A DNA stretch of 64,000 nt from Paenalcaligenes sp052103955 (GTDB taxonomy: Bacteria; Pseudomonadota; Gammaproteobacteria; Burkholderiales; Burkholderiaceae_B), in contig JBQELO010000004.1 of the NCBI GenBank assembly GCA_052103955.1, positions 154,743-218,742 on the forward strand. The letters run 5' to 3'. This document shows positions 26,190-34,728 of the stretch, piece by piece. How positions within the stretch are numbered: the stretch's first letter is position 1; each line of letters begins with the position of its first letter. The notes beneath the pieces are model-generated. The model ran no database searches. It saw only the letters and a program-made list of their open reading frames with translations, and was not told where the DNA came from. The translations under genes were made by a program, and so were the position numbers.

Positions 26190-26687
26190 ATGACCAGCGC
26201 ATATCTTTCGGCAGTAATGACGAATCAGCAGCAGCAATCTCGCGTGGATCACATCTTACGCAAGGTGTTTAAGCCCGGTGGTTGGGGCATGCTGTTATGT
26301 GTGGCCAGCTTCATTTTGGCGTCAGTGTTGGTGGCCTATGTGGGCCTGCAGTGGCAAGAGCGTTTTTCCACAACACGCTTAGATGCTGGCAGTAAAACCT
26401 TGACGCATGTATGGGAAGGCTCGGCGTATGTAGAGTTAGCACCCGGGGCCAAAGCCAATGTGGTGGAATACGGCAATAGGCGTGAAGTGCACATGCTTAC
26501 AGGCTCTGCGGTATTGCATGTGGTGGGTGATCACAGCATGCCTACGTCATTGCACATAGGTAATAAGGCGTACCCTATTGCCGATGCGACAGTACAGGTT
26601 TCAGTCGCGGCAGAGCGTAATGGCATGCTGTCTACTAATCACGAGTTATTAGTATTGCAAAGTGCTGTGCCTGATCCATTAGGCTAA
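26190..26687 (+). CDS. Short membrane-anchored FecR-like protein under Fur control
   Basis: A protein of about 165 aa with one transmembrane helix (roughly residues 31-52 from the ATG at 26190) and a C-terminal domain whose pattern (S-A-Y-V-E-L-A-P-G-A-K-A, E-V-H-M-L-T-G-S-A-V-L-H-V-V-G-D) resembles the FecR beta-helical domain. FecR proteins pass a siderophore signal from a TonB receptor to a FecI sigma factor. Here the usual N-terminal DUF4880 region is absent and no fecI or receptor gene is adjacent. A near-consensus Fur box precedes it. In-frame ATGs at 26178 and 26217 are alternatives; AGG at 26181-26183 favours 26190. Confidence 0.6.
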   Translation: MTSAYLSAVMTNQQQQSRVDHILRKVFKPGGWGMLLCVASFILASVLVAYVGLQWQERFSTTRLDAGSKTLTHVWEGSAYVELAPGAKANVVEYGNRREVHMLTGSAVLHVVGDHSMPTSLHIGNKAYPIADATVQVSVAAERNGMLSTNHELLVLQSAVPDPLG

Positions 26688-26710
26688 AACGCTGTCACGC
26701 TACATCAGTA

Positions 26711-26742
26711 AAAAGCCCCACGTCTAAACATGGGGCTTTTTT
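26711..26742. terminator. Bidirectional terminator between FecR-like gene and mutS
   Basis: AAAAGCCCCA (26711-26720) pairs with TGGGGCTTTT (26731-26740), with further T on the plus side and a short T run on the minus side. It serves the plus-strand gene and probably the mutS transcript, which ends at 26788. Confidence 0.85.
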
Positions 26743-26787
26743 GTTGTAGTGCGATGTGCAGAGCTAAAGCCTGCCGGATAGATGGGC

Positions 26788-29457
26788 TTAGTGTCGCGGA
26801 AATTGTTGCTTCCAGTCGTACAGTAAATCCAAGGCATCGCGTGCACTTAAGTTGTCCACATCCAGATCGTTAAAGCGACGATGTAGCTCTAAGGCTTGTT
26901 CGTCTTCCACACTAGGAATGGCAGGTAGTGAATCCTCTGCTGCTGGAGCTGAAAACAAATCCAACTGGTTACTAGGGTGTTGGGATTCTAAATGGTTTAA
27001 TTCACGCATGGCTTGCCTAATCACAGCCATAGGAATACCGGCGCGTTGAGCGACTTGAATACCGTAACTACGGCTAGCGGGGCCTTCTTGTACTTCATGC
27101 AAAAACACAATACCTTGAGATGATTCCGCTGCGGCCAAGTGTACGTTCACGCACGCGGGCTCGCTATCAGGTAGGCGGGTAATTTCAAAGTAGTGTGTGG
27201 CAAACAAGGTAAGAGCTTGATTGTGTGTGAGCAAGCGATGCGCAATAGCCCATGCTAAGGCTAAACCGTCATAGGTAGATGTACCCCTGCCAATCTCATC
27301 CATCAGCACAATACTGTGCGATGTTGCGGCGGCCAAAATGGCGGCGGCTTCTGTCATTTCCATCATGAAGGTAGAGCGACCACCCGCTAAGTCGTCGGCG
27401 GCACCAATACGTGTGAAGATACGGTCTACAGGCCCAATGCGGGCAGCAGTGGCAGGGACATAGCTGCCTGTACGTGCCAGCAGTGCAATCAATGCATTTT
27501 GGCGCATGTAGGTAGACTTACCACCCATGTTAGGGCCAGTAATCAGCAGCAAGCGTCTGTCGTGGCGTAAATCGCAATGGTTGGGGGTAAAGTGCTCAAT
27601 ACTGTGTTCCACTACGGGGTGTCTACCCGATTGAATCCACACACCCGCCTGATCGCTAAGTTCGGGGGCTACCCAGTCATTCATTAACGCATGGTGCGCA
27701 AACGAGGCTAAGGCATCAATCTCAGCCAATGCGGCTGCGGCTAAGGACAGCGGTACCGTAAAGTCGGTTAGGGTTTGCAGCAGGCTTTCAAACAGGTATT
27801 TCTCTTTTGCCAAACTGCGCTCTTTGGCCGATAGCACTTTATCTTCCCACTCTTTCAGTTCGGGGGTGATAAAGCGTTCGGCGTTTTTCAGTGTTTGGCG
27901 ACGACGGTAATCGTCGGGCACATTTTCGGCTTGGGCGCGGCTGACTTCAATAAAGAAACCATGTACTCGGTTGAACTCCACACGCAGGGTGGAAATACCC
28001 GTACGTTCTCGTTCACGTTGCTCGATTTTTAATAGGAACTCGCCATTATCACTGGCTAAAGAACGTAGTTCATCCAGTTCACTGTCGTAACCATCAGCAA
28101 TCACACCACCATCGCGCACCAGCAAAGCGGGTTCAGCAGCAATGGCTTTATGCAGCAAACTTGCCAGTTCTGGGTCTAGTTGCAAATGACGGGTTAGGCG
28201 TTCCAGTGCTGGTGTAGCGGGAAAGTGTTGGCTAAGTAGCTGATGAAAAGCGGGTAGTTCCTGTAGGGCGTCGCGTAGGCTTGCCAGTTCGCGTGGGCGT
28301 ACACTGTTCAAGGCGATGCGGGTGGCAATACGCTCTAAGTCTGGGAAATTACGCAGCAGTTTGTGTAGCGTTTGAAAGTGCTGACTGGGCACACCAGTTA
28401 GCAGCGACGAGACAATCTGCTGGCGCTCTAGTACCGCGTCATTATTACGCAGAGGGTGGTGCAGCCAACGGCGCAGCAAACGCGCACCCATTGGGGTTTG
28501 GCAGTGATCCAGCGTAGAAAACAGTGTGGGAGAACTCTCACCACTAATGGTTTCAGTCAGTTCTAGGTTTTTGCGGGTAACGCTGTCTAGCACGACAAAC
28601 TCACCGCTGTGATGCACACTGATCTTATGAATGTGATTTAAGCTTTGAGACTGCGTATTGCTGACGTAGCGCAGCAAAGCACCCGCTGCACAAAGTGCGA
28701 TGGGGTAGTCATCTAGCCCAAAGGCCGACAAACTATCTACCGCAAAATGTGTGCACAGCGTTTGCGCTGCATTGGTGCTTTCAAAATGCCAATCGGGGGC
28801 GCGGCTTAAGCGATACGGGTTGGAAAGCTCTTGTTCGCAGCTATCTGCTATCACCAGCTCGGCAGGTTCTAGACGGCTAAGTTCGGAATCCAGCATATCG
28901 GGTAAGCACTCGCTTACCGTGAATTCACCGTTGGCTAAGTTCATCCATGCTAGGCCCATTACCTCTTGGCGGTTTTTACGGCCCGGTACCAGTGCGGCAA
29001 TAATACGGTCGGCTTTGCTGGGCAGTAGAGCGTCATCTGTTAACGTGCCGGGGGTGACAATACGCATGATTTTGCGTTCCACCGGCCCTTTGCTGGTAGC
29101 GGGGTCACCCACTTGCTCACAAATCGCGACCGATTCACCCAAGGCAACCAAACGTGCTAAGTAGCCTTCCATAGAATGGAAAGGCACACCCGCCATGGGT
29201 ACGGGTTCACCATTCGAGTTGCCGCGTTTAGCCAGTGTTAGATTCAGTAATCGCGCACCACGCTCGGCGTCATGGTAGAAAAGCTCGTAAAAATCTCCCA
29301 TTCGGTAGAACAGCAGATGTGAACCGGCCTCGGCCTTGAGACGCAAATATTGCTTCATCATTGGCGTGTGATTCGAGGACTCCAAGGCGTCAATATCAAT
29401 GTGTTGAGTCGTGTTGCTTGATGAGGTGTCTGGAGTCGTACGTTTCTGGTCGGTCAT
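26788..29457 (-). CDS. mutS: DNA mismatch repair ATPase MutS
   Basis: An 889-aa protein of normal MutS length. The N-terminal mismatch-binding domain carries F-Y-E-L-F (Phe and Glu of the F-x-E motif) in M-G-D-F-Y-E-L-F. Connector, lever and clamp regions follow. The C-terminal ATPase has Walker A G-P-N-M-G-G-K-S-T near residue 640 and Walker B with D-E-I-G-R-G-T-S-T near 718. It binds mismatches and recruits MutL. About 30 extra N-terminal residues rich in Ser and Thr precede the conserved region, with M-M-K-Q-Y-L-R-L-K as the conserved start; both starts are possible, and the longer one is given. Monocistronic. Confidence 0.97.
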   Translation of the reverse strand: MTDQKRTTPDTSSSNTTQHIDIDALESSNHTPMMKQYLRLKAEAGSHLLFYRMGDFYELFYHDAERGARLLNLTLAKRGNSNGEPVPMAGVPFHSMEGYLARLVALGESVAICEQVGDPATSKGPVERKIMRIVTPGTLTDDALLPSKADRIIAALVPGRKNRQEVMGLAWMNLANGEFTVSECLPDMLDSELSRLEPAELVIADSCEQELSNPYRLSRAPDWHFESTNAAQTLCTHFAVDSLSAFGLDDYPIALCAAGALLRYVSNTQSQSLNHIHKISVHHSGEFVVLDSVTRKNLELTETISGESSPTLFSTLDHCQTPMGARLLRRWLHHPLRNNDAVLERQQIVSSLLTGVPSQHFQTLHKLLRNFPDLERIATRIALNSVRPRELASLRDALQELPAFHQLLSQHFPATPALERLTRHLQLDPELASLLHKAIAAEPALLVRDGGVIADGYDSELDELRSLASDNGEFLLKIEQRERERTGISTLRVEFNRVHGFFIEVSRAQAENVPDDYRRRQTLKNAERFITPELKEWEDKVLSAKERSLAKEKYLFESLLQTLTDFTVPLSLAAAALAEIDALASFAHHALMNDWVAPELSDQAGVWIQSGRHPVVEHSIEHFTPNHCDLRHDRRLLLITGPNMGGKSTYMRQNALIALLARTGSYVPATAARIGPVDRIFTRIGAADDLAGGRSTFMMEMTEAAAILAAATSHSIVLMDEIGRGTSTYDGLALAWAIAHRLLTHNQALTLFATHYFEITRLPDSEPACVNVHLAAAESSQGIVFLHEVQEGPASRSYGIQVAQRAGIPMAVIRQAMRELNHLESQHPSNQLDLFSAPAAEDSLPAIPSVEDEQALELHRRFNDLDVDNLSARDALDLLYDWKQQFPRH

Positions 29458-29636
29458 GGTGTTGCTGTCTGTGCCTATCTGAACGGGTGTAGAGAATGCA
29501 AGGGATCACGCTAGTACCTGTAGTAGGTAAAAGGGTGATCCCTAGTGTAGTGCATAGTCGCTATTGTCGCGTGTGAAGGGTGAGGAGTGCAACGTGGTAA
29601 GAATACGAGTAGTGGTGTGCAAGAAAAAACAGGAGT

Positions 29637-30041
29637 TTAGAGGGGCTCTATTAGCTCAATAGCGTAGCCATCAGGATCCAAAATAAATGCGATGGTACGC
29701 TTACCGTGACTCATTTGTTTAGGCGGTGTTTTGATCACTACGCCGTATTGCTCCAGCTTTTTTACGACTTGGTGGATGTCGTTTACCATACAGGCTAAGT
29801 GACCAAAGGCATGACCTTTTTCGTAGGGGTCGGCTTGATCCCAGTTATAGGTTAATTCAAGGCTGGATTGAGTGGCTTCATCAAAACTAAGGAATACATT
29901 GGTGAAACGACCCGATTCATAGTCAGTATGACGCAGTACTTTCATGCCTAAGATGTCTCTATAAAACGCTAAGGACTTTTCAAGATCCAAAACCCGCAGC
30001 ATGACATGGTCAAAACGGAAGTGTATTTCAGGGGTATTCAT
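29637..30041 (-). CDS. gloA: Lactoylglutathione lyase (glyoxalase I)
   Basis: A 134-aa metal-dependent glyoxalase. The four metal ligands fall where the E. coli enzyme has them: His12 (F-D-H-V-M-L), Glu62 (S-L-E-L-T-Y-N), His81 (F-G-H-L-A-C-M-V) and Glu129 (A-I-E-L-I-E). It isomerises the methylglyoxal-glutathione hemithioacetal to lactoylglutathione in the cytoplasm. The start is the ATG at 30041, because the 19 residues of the upstream extension are not conserved. The length without an alpha-helical insert suggests the nickel/cobalt class. Single gene. Confidence 0.93.
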   Translation of the reverse strand: MNTPEIHFRFDHVMLRVLDLEKSLAFYRDILGMKVLRHTDYESGRFTNVFLSFDEATQSSLELTYNWDQADPYEKGHAFGHLACMVNDIHQVVKKLEQYGVVIKTPPKQMSHGKRTIAFILDPDGYAIELIEPL

Positions 30042-30141
30042 AGACGCTGGTATGTGTTTGAAAATTGCAATGTAGCAAAATTGCCAATTTTCAATCATGA
30101 CCTTTGGTCAAGGATAGATGAGAAATACTCAAAGCGGATCG

Positions 30142-31059
30142 CTAGGGGATAATCAGCTCGGCAGCAATGTTTTGGATGAACAGTGACACACAGGGGTTGG
30201 CATTGGATTCTTGCCACATGATGTTGATGAAAGACTGGGGATAGTGGCCGGACAGCTCCAGATCAATGGCGACTAAATCTCTGTGTACGTATTTACGCAG
30301 AGATTGCGACAAGATGGCGATACCAATGTTGGCGGCTACCAAGCTCATAATACCCGTAATGGTGCTGGCTTCTTGTACCGAGTTGGGCGAAAAACCAGCG
30401 TGTCGGCATAGGGAGTAAAAGTAACGGCGCCATACCTGCCAGTGGGTTTTACTACCTACTACAAAGCGCTCATTGGCGAGTTCAATCAGGGGAATGCTTT
30501 TGCGTCCAGCAAACGGATGATTATTCTGCAGCAGTACGATGGGGTCATCGCGGCATATGGGTTTCCACTGTACGCCTAGATCTTCAGGGTCATCGGTAAA
30601 GGCAAAGCCAAAGCCCAAATCTAAACTGCCTTGCTGTAAGCCCTGAATTTGTTGCTGAGTAGGCATGTACAGCAGATCGGTAGTGATGTTGGAGTATTGA
30701 TGTTTGAAGTGTTCCAGCGTTTTGGGCAGTACATCCTGAACGGCATAGTCGTTATAGGCAATGATTAAGTGACCTATATCCCCAAATTTAGCTTTTTGTG
30801 CAAGCCCAATGCCTCGTTCTAGGTGTATGAAAACCTGTTCTATTTCTTGTAAAAGTAGAAAGCCTGCAGCAGTCAGTTTGACCTGACGTGTACTGCGCTC
30901 AAACAGCTCTACCTCCAGAGACTCTTCGAGTTTTTTGATGATACGAGTGAGACCGGGCTGTGTGATGTGAAGTAGCTCGGCAGCCTTCTTGAAATGCAAT
31001 TGCTCAGCCACTGTTTTGAACGCACGTAAGTGATGCAGATCAAGGCGACTAGGAGTCAT
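30142..31059 (-). CDS. LysR-type regulator, divergent from the MHS-family importer
   Basis: A 305-aa LysR protein. The winged helix-turn-helix lies at about residues 7-66 (L-H-H-L-R-A-F-K-T-V-A-E-Q-L-H-F-K-K-A-A), followed by a co-inducer domain. It is transcribed away from the MFS gene at 31287 across 227 bases that hold a 7-bp inverted repeat, a typical LysR arrangement. It probably controls the importer and perhaps the Rieske operon further right. Confidence 0.88.
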   Translation of the reverse strand: MTPSRLDLHHLRAFKTVAEQLHFKKAAELLHITQPGLTRIIKKLEESLEVELFERSTRQVKLTAAGFLLLQEIEQVFIHLERGIGLAQKAKFGDIGHLIIAYNDYAVQDVLPKTLEHFKHQYSNITTDLLYMPTQQQIQGLQQGSLDLGFGFAFTDDPEDLGVQWKPICRDDPIVLLQNNHPFAGRKSIPLIELANERFVVGSKTHWQVWRRYFYSLCRHAGFSPNSVQEASTITGIMSLVAANIGIAILSQSLRKYVHRDLVAIDLELSGHYPQSFINIMWQESNANPCVSLFIQNIAAELIIP

Positions 31060-31153
31060 GATTTGGCTCGTTTTTTATTGATAACGTTTCGATCAATAAT
31101 AGTGTGTGAATAGTGAATAGACAAGCATTTTGTACCGTATTAGCCTGTTCACG

Positions 31154-31181
31154 TTGATTCATATGTTGATGTTTGAATCAA
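31154..31181. promoter_or_regulatory. Inverted repeat, possible LysR operator
   Basis: TTGATTC (31154-31160) and GAATCAA (31175-31181) form a 7-bp inverted repeat with a 14-base spacer, between the LysR and MFS genes. Its position and dyad form fit a LysR recognition site. Confidence 0.4.
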
Positions 31182-31286
31182 TCGGAATAACATTATTCGC
31201 AACCGGATAAATAATAAAAACCAGTAACCCCGAAGGGGGTTATTTTGAAAACAAGAGATAGTCCCAATACTTGAGGAGACAGAAGT

Positions 31287-32666
31287 ATGCAAAGGGAAAC
31301 TACTATGGCGCAATCGGAACATACTGATACTAGCCATATTAAAAAGGTGATGGCGGGTTCAGCGGCCGGTACTATCGTTGAATGGTTTGATTTTGCGTTA
31401 TTTGGCTACATGGCCGTGTATATCGCGCAGAACTTCTTTCCGTCAGAAGACAAGATGGCAGGGTTGCTAGCAACTTTTGCTGTGTTTTTGGTGTCATTTA
31501 TTGTTAGGCCACTGGGGGGGATTTACTTCGGTAGGCTAGGAGACAGAGTAGGGCGTAAAAAGATTTTGGCCTTAACCGTATTACTGATGTCGGGTTCTAC
31601 GGCTGCCATTGGTTTGATACCCACTTACGAGAGCATTGGTATTTGGGCCCCTATTTTGCTGATTATTATCCGCTGTATTCAGGGGCTGTCAGCAGGCGGT
31701 GAATATACTGGTGCAACCATATACACCGTCGAGCACAGCCCCATGAACAAACGCAACTCGTATGCGTGGGCAATGTCAGGTGCTACGTACTTTGCTTTTG
31801 CATTAGCAGCAGGGATCAGTGCAGGTCTAGCGGCGATTGTTGGTGCTGAGGCAATGGGATCATGGGGATGGCGTATTATTTTCCTACTGGCCGTGCCAAT
31901 GGGGATAGTCGCATTTTTCATTCGTGATCATTTGTCGGAGTCGCCAGAGTTTCAGCAAATGCGCGCCGAGAAAAAAGGACAGGTCAGCTATACGGCTTCC
32001 CAGGTGTTTAAGGCCGAGGGGCGCAATATTGTGAAGTTGGGTGGATTCATAGTGCTGTATGCGCTGTCTTTCTACATTTTCTCAACTTACATGAATACCT
32101 TCTTGCGTACAGTGATTGGTTTGTCTTCCGTACAGTCATTGACAGCCAATATGGTTGCTTTGCTGTTTGTGACGGCGCTTACACCTATTGCTGGTGTGAT
32201 TTCCGATAGAGTGGGCCGTCGTAGAATGATGCAATTTGCTGCTATTTGGCATGCTCTATTTACTATTCCAGCCTACATGGTGGTTAGTAATGGGGCATCC
32301 TTGGAAGCAGCGATTGCCGGTATGTTGATCATTGGTATTGGTCAGGTTGCGGCAAGTGTGGTGGCGGTAACGCTGTTGTCTGAAATGTTCCCTACAGATA
32401 TGCGTTATACAGCGTCCAGCATGTGCTACAACATTACGTTCGCGATTTTTGGTGGCACAGCCCCTTATCTGGCGATTTGGTTGACAGCAGAAACGGGTAG
32501 TTATTTGGCACCTGCATTCTATGTGACAGTTGTAGCGGTAGCCTGCTTCTTCTGGGTGACAATACTGATGCCTGAGACAGCGAATAAGCCACTGCGTCGT
32601 TATCATACTGAGCCGGGGCATGATGCTAAACCTGCAGTGAGTTTGGGGAAGGCCAGTGTTAGTTGA
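31287..32666 (+). CDS. MFS importer of the metabolite:H+ symporter (MHS) family
   Basis: A 459-aa carrier with 12 predicted helices. Features of the MHS family (ProP, KgtP, ShiA, CitA) are G-S-A-A-G-T-I-V-E-W-F-D-F-A-L-F-G-Y near the N-terminus, the loop G-R-L-G-D-R-V-G-R-K-K between helices 2 and 3, and I-R-C-I-Q-G-L-S-A-G-G-E-Y. These carriers import organic acids or betaines with protons. AGGAG at 31274-31278 is eight bases before the ATG at 31287, so the longer start is supported. It is flanked by a LysR gene and lies near the Rieske oxygenase operon, so it may import that pathway's substrate. Confidence 0.88.
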   Translation: MQRETTMAQSEHTDTSHIKKVMAGSAAGTIVEWFDFALFGYMAVYIAQNFFPSEDKMAGLLATFAVFLVSFIVRPLGGIYFGRLGDRVGRKKILALTVLLMSGSTAAIGLIPTYESIGIWAPILLIIIRCIQGLSAGGEYTGATIYTVEHSPMNKRNSYAWAMSGATYFAFALAAGISAGLAAIVGAEAMGSWGWRIIFLLAVPMGIVAFFIRDHLSESPEFQQMRAEKKGQVSYTASQVFKAEGRNIVKLGGFIVLYALSFYIFSTYMNTFLRTVIGLSSVQSLTANMVALLFVTALTPIAGVISDRVGRRRMMQFAAIWHALFTIPAYMVVSNGASLEAAIAGMLIIGIGQVAASVVAVTLLSEMFPTDMRYTASSMCYNITFAIFGGTAPYLAIWLTAETGSYLAPAFYVTVVAVACFFWVTILMPETANKPLRRYHTEPGHDAKPAVSLGKASVS

Positions 32667-32697
32667 TGCGCTAAATATATAGTTTGGTTTTGATAGT

Positions 32698-32728
32698 AAA
32701 CAGTCCTGTTTTACAGGGCTGTTTTTTT
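32698..32728 (+). terminator. Terminator of the MFS gene
   Basis: AAACAG-T-CCTG pairs with CAGG-G-CTGTTT around a TTTTA loop, followed by a run of seven T. Confidence 0.85.
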
Positions 32729-32791
32729 GTTTTTGAGGCAAAAATTACGTTGATTTATAGCAAACGTCACAAATATAAACGCAGTTCTGCT

Positions 32792-32826
32792 TATAGGAAA
32801 ACCGTCTTCTCATTCGGTTTTCTATA
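32792..32826. repeat. Strong imperfect hairpin upstream of a membrane-anchored orphan
   Basis: TATAG-g-AAAACCG (32792-32804) pairs with CGGTTTT-CTATA (32815-32826): twelve pairs with a single bulged G and a 10-base loop. There is no T run, so it is not a normal terminator. It lies 94 bases before the next gene and may be part of its leader or an operator. Confidence 0.5.
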
Positions 32827-32919
32827 GAATAGAATTTTGTAGCACTCACCACAGATTGACTCACTCCCTGCTTCTTGCAGATTGAAGGACGAGGTTTAAC
32901 TGCCAAAGGGATCAACATT

Positions 32920-33354
32920 ATGACCACCATAAGTCTGGCCGACGTAACGGTAAGCAGCGATTACTCTTCACGTTCAGAAGGATGGATGACTGTTCATCTT
33001 GGTAATGGGCAAGTGTTGACCGCGTATTGTCCCGAAAGTACAGACAACTGGGCACAGGGTACTAAACGTATCTGCCACAGCAGTTCAGAGCAAGATCAGC
33101 AAACCATCAACGTAGAAACACTGCTTCTGCAGGAAACGCAGGATGGGCAATATATTGTTTTGCAAGCTAAGCTTTCTAGGCCTGCAATGCCGATGACTTA
33201 CGCAAGGCCTGCAAATGAACATGTGTTGTTAGAGTTGCCTCATACACAGCAAAGCGTTTTTAGTGCTGATTTTTTAGCAGTTTCTGCTGTGATTTTTGCT
33301 GCGTTATATGGGTTGAAATGGGTGTTGGAGAAATATCTGCTACCTAAAATCTAA
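32920..33354 (+). CDS. Unrecognised C-terminally membrane-anchored protein
   Basis: I do not recognise this 144-aa protein. Residues 1-105 are polar, with a predicted beta-rich opening (V-T-V-S-S-D-Y, W-M-T-V-H-L-G-N-G-Q-V-L-T). A single hydrophobic helix at about 117-137 (L-A-V-S-A-V-I-F-A-A-L-Y-G-L) is followed by a short basic end (K-Y-L-L-P-K-I). With no signal peptide it should be tail-anchored in the inner membrane with its bulk in the cytoplasm. The start is the ATG at 32920 (M-T-T-I-S-L); an upstream in-frame extension to 32875 is less likely. It stands alone between two terminators. Confidence 0.6.
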   Translation: MTTISLADVTVSSDYSSRSEGWMTVHLGNGQVLTAYCPESTDNWAQGTKRICHSSSEQDQQTINVETLLLQETQDGQYIVLQAKLSRPAMPMTYARPANEHVLLELPHTQQSVFSADFLAVSAVIFAALYGLKWVLEKYLLPKI

Positions 33355-33369
33355 GGTTGTTTAGCCAAT

Positions 33370-33396
33370 AAAAAACGTCCTGTGAATACAGGACGT
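33370..33396 (-). terminator. Terminator of the Rieske/amidase operon
   Basis: ACGTCCTGT (33375-33383) pairs with ACAGGACGT (33388-33396) around GAAT. On the minus strand a T run follows (from 33370-33375). It lies 22 bases past the amidase stop at 33418. Confidence 0.88.
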
Positions 33397-33417
33397 ATGA
33401 ATAAAATAAGCGATGAA

Positions 33418-34728
33418 TTACAGCGCAAACGCAGGGTGGTGATTGGCAAAATGCTGTTGCAAGTGTTTGGCGTGTAATAGCAAACTGTCATCGCAGTGCG
33501 GCTTGCCGATGAGTTGCAGACCCATAGGTAATTTTTGGTAATAGCCTAAGGGTAAAGAGACTACAGGTAAGCCAACGAGCTGCCAGGCTCTACTCATGAA
33601 AGGTGCACCGGTACCTTCTGTTTTGTAAGGTGCTACACCGGACGCAGCAGGGGCCAGAATAAAGTCTGCTCCTGTGTTTTCGAACCACTGTAATAACCTT
33701 TGTTTATGTAGTTCGGCTTTCTGTAACGCAGCCACATACTCGGTATAGGGTAGGGCTAAACCTGTAGCGATTAATCCTTGCATATGACTGCTTAGTGTGG
33801 CGTGCTGTTGTTGCTCATACAGTAAATTACGGGCAACTTCATAGGCCATAATTTGACTATGTAAGGTGGTAAGTTCAACTATTGCATCAGGCAGTGGAAA
33901 CTCTATGTGCTGGTGTCCTTGTTCAATAAGTTCCTGCTGACACCCCTGCAGTGTTTCTAGCATTTTTTCTTGCATACTACCCAACAACTCACCTGAGAAC
34001 ACCCCGAAAAGATAGGGTGTACGCTTTGTATGAGGGGTGGGTTCTAAGGATTTATGCAGCAAAATATTTCGCACTAAGAGTGTGTCCAGCACGTCATTAC
34101 TGATGATGCCTAGTGAATCTAACGATTGTGCTAAGGGCTGTATATTGCGCAGTGAAAACTCGTTTTTACTGCCTACATAACCTACACAACCGCAATAAGA
34201 GGCCGGCCGGATGACAGAGGCAGCAGTTTGGGTGCCAAACGCAATAGGTACCATGTAGTCGGCAACTGCTGCTGCGGAACCACTGGATGATCCCCCTGGA
34301 GTACGCTTAGGATCGTGTGGGTTATTGGTTTTCCCAGCTTGGAAGTAGGCAAACTCGGTAGTAACTGTTTTGCCCATTAATATGCCACCAGCTGCTTTCA
34401 TCGCCGTCACACACGATGCATCCATGTCAGGGATACGGTCTTGATGAATAACAGAGCCCATCGTAGTGGGAATGTCGGCAGTATCAATCACATCCTTTAA
34501 GGCAAAGGGCAGCCCCCGCAAAGGGGATGCATTGTAGAAATCGCTGCGGCTTTCATATTCGGCCAGATAGTCTTCTTGATCAATCAGGTATTGCCAAGCA
34601 CCGACTTGCCCATCACGTGTGGCAATGCGCTCATAAAAAGAGGCCACAATATCGGGTAGAGAGGCTTCACCGGTATTGAGGACATGCAGCAATTGATGCA
34701 AAGGCAGCTTAAACCACTGTCGTTTCAT
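33418..34728 (-). CDS. Amidase (amidase signature family)
   Basis: A 436-aa enzyme with the Ser-cisSer-Lys triad of the amidase signature family: Lys78 (A-L-K-D-V), Ser147 in G-G-S-S-S-G-S, and the probable nucleophile Ser171 in T-Q-T-A-A-S-V-I-R-P-A. The usual glycine pair before the nucleophile (T-G-G-S) is A-A here, a mild departure. There is no GatBC partner, so it is a catabolic amidase hydrolysing an amide to acid and ammonia. Last gene of the Rieske operon; its ATG lies inside the 3' end of the DUF1116 gene (20-base overlap), with AGGAG eight bases upstream. This suggests it acts on that protein's substrate or product. Confidence 0.88.
   Translation of the reverse strand: MKRQWFKLPLHQLLHVLNTGEASLPDIVASFYERIATRDGQVGAWQYLIDQEDYLAEYESRSDFYNASPLRGLPFALKDVIDTADIPTTMGSVIHQDRIPDMDASCVTAMKAAGGILMGKTVTTEFAYFQAGKTNNPHDPKRTPGGSSSGSAAAVADYMVPIAFGTQTAASVIRPASYCGCVGYVGSKNEFSLRNIQPLAQSLDSLGIISNDVLDTLLVRNILLHKSLEPTPHTKRTPYLFGVFSGELLGSMQEKMLETLQGCQQELIEQGHQHIEFPLPDAIVELTTLHSQIMAYEVARNLLYEQQQHATLSSHMQGLIATGLALPYTEYVAALQKAELHKQRLLQWFENTGADFILAPAASGVAPYKTEGTGAPFMSRAWQLVGLPVVSLPLGYYQKLPMGLQLIGKPHCDDSLLLHAKHLQQHFANHHPAFAL

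Noticed and set aside
31225..31245. TAACCCC/GGGGTTA hairpin before the MFS gene as a terminator or riboswitch
   Set aside because: Only four T follow and the stem is short; it is too simple to call a riboswitch, though it may sit in the leader.
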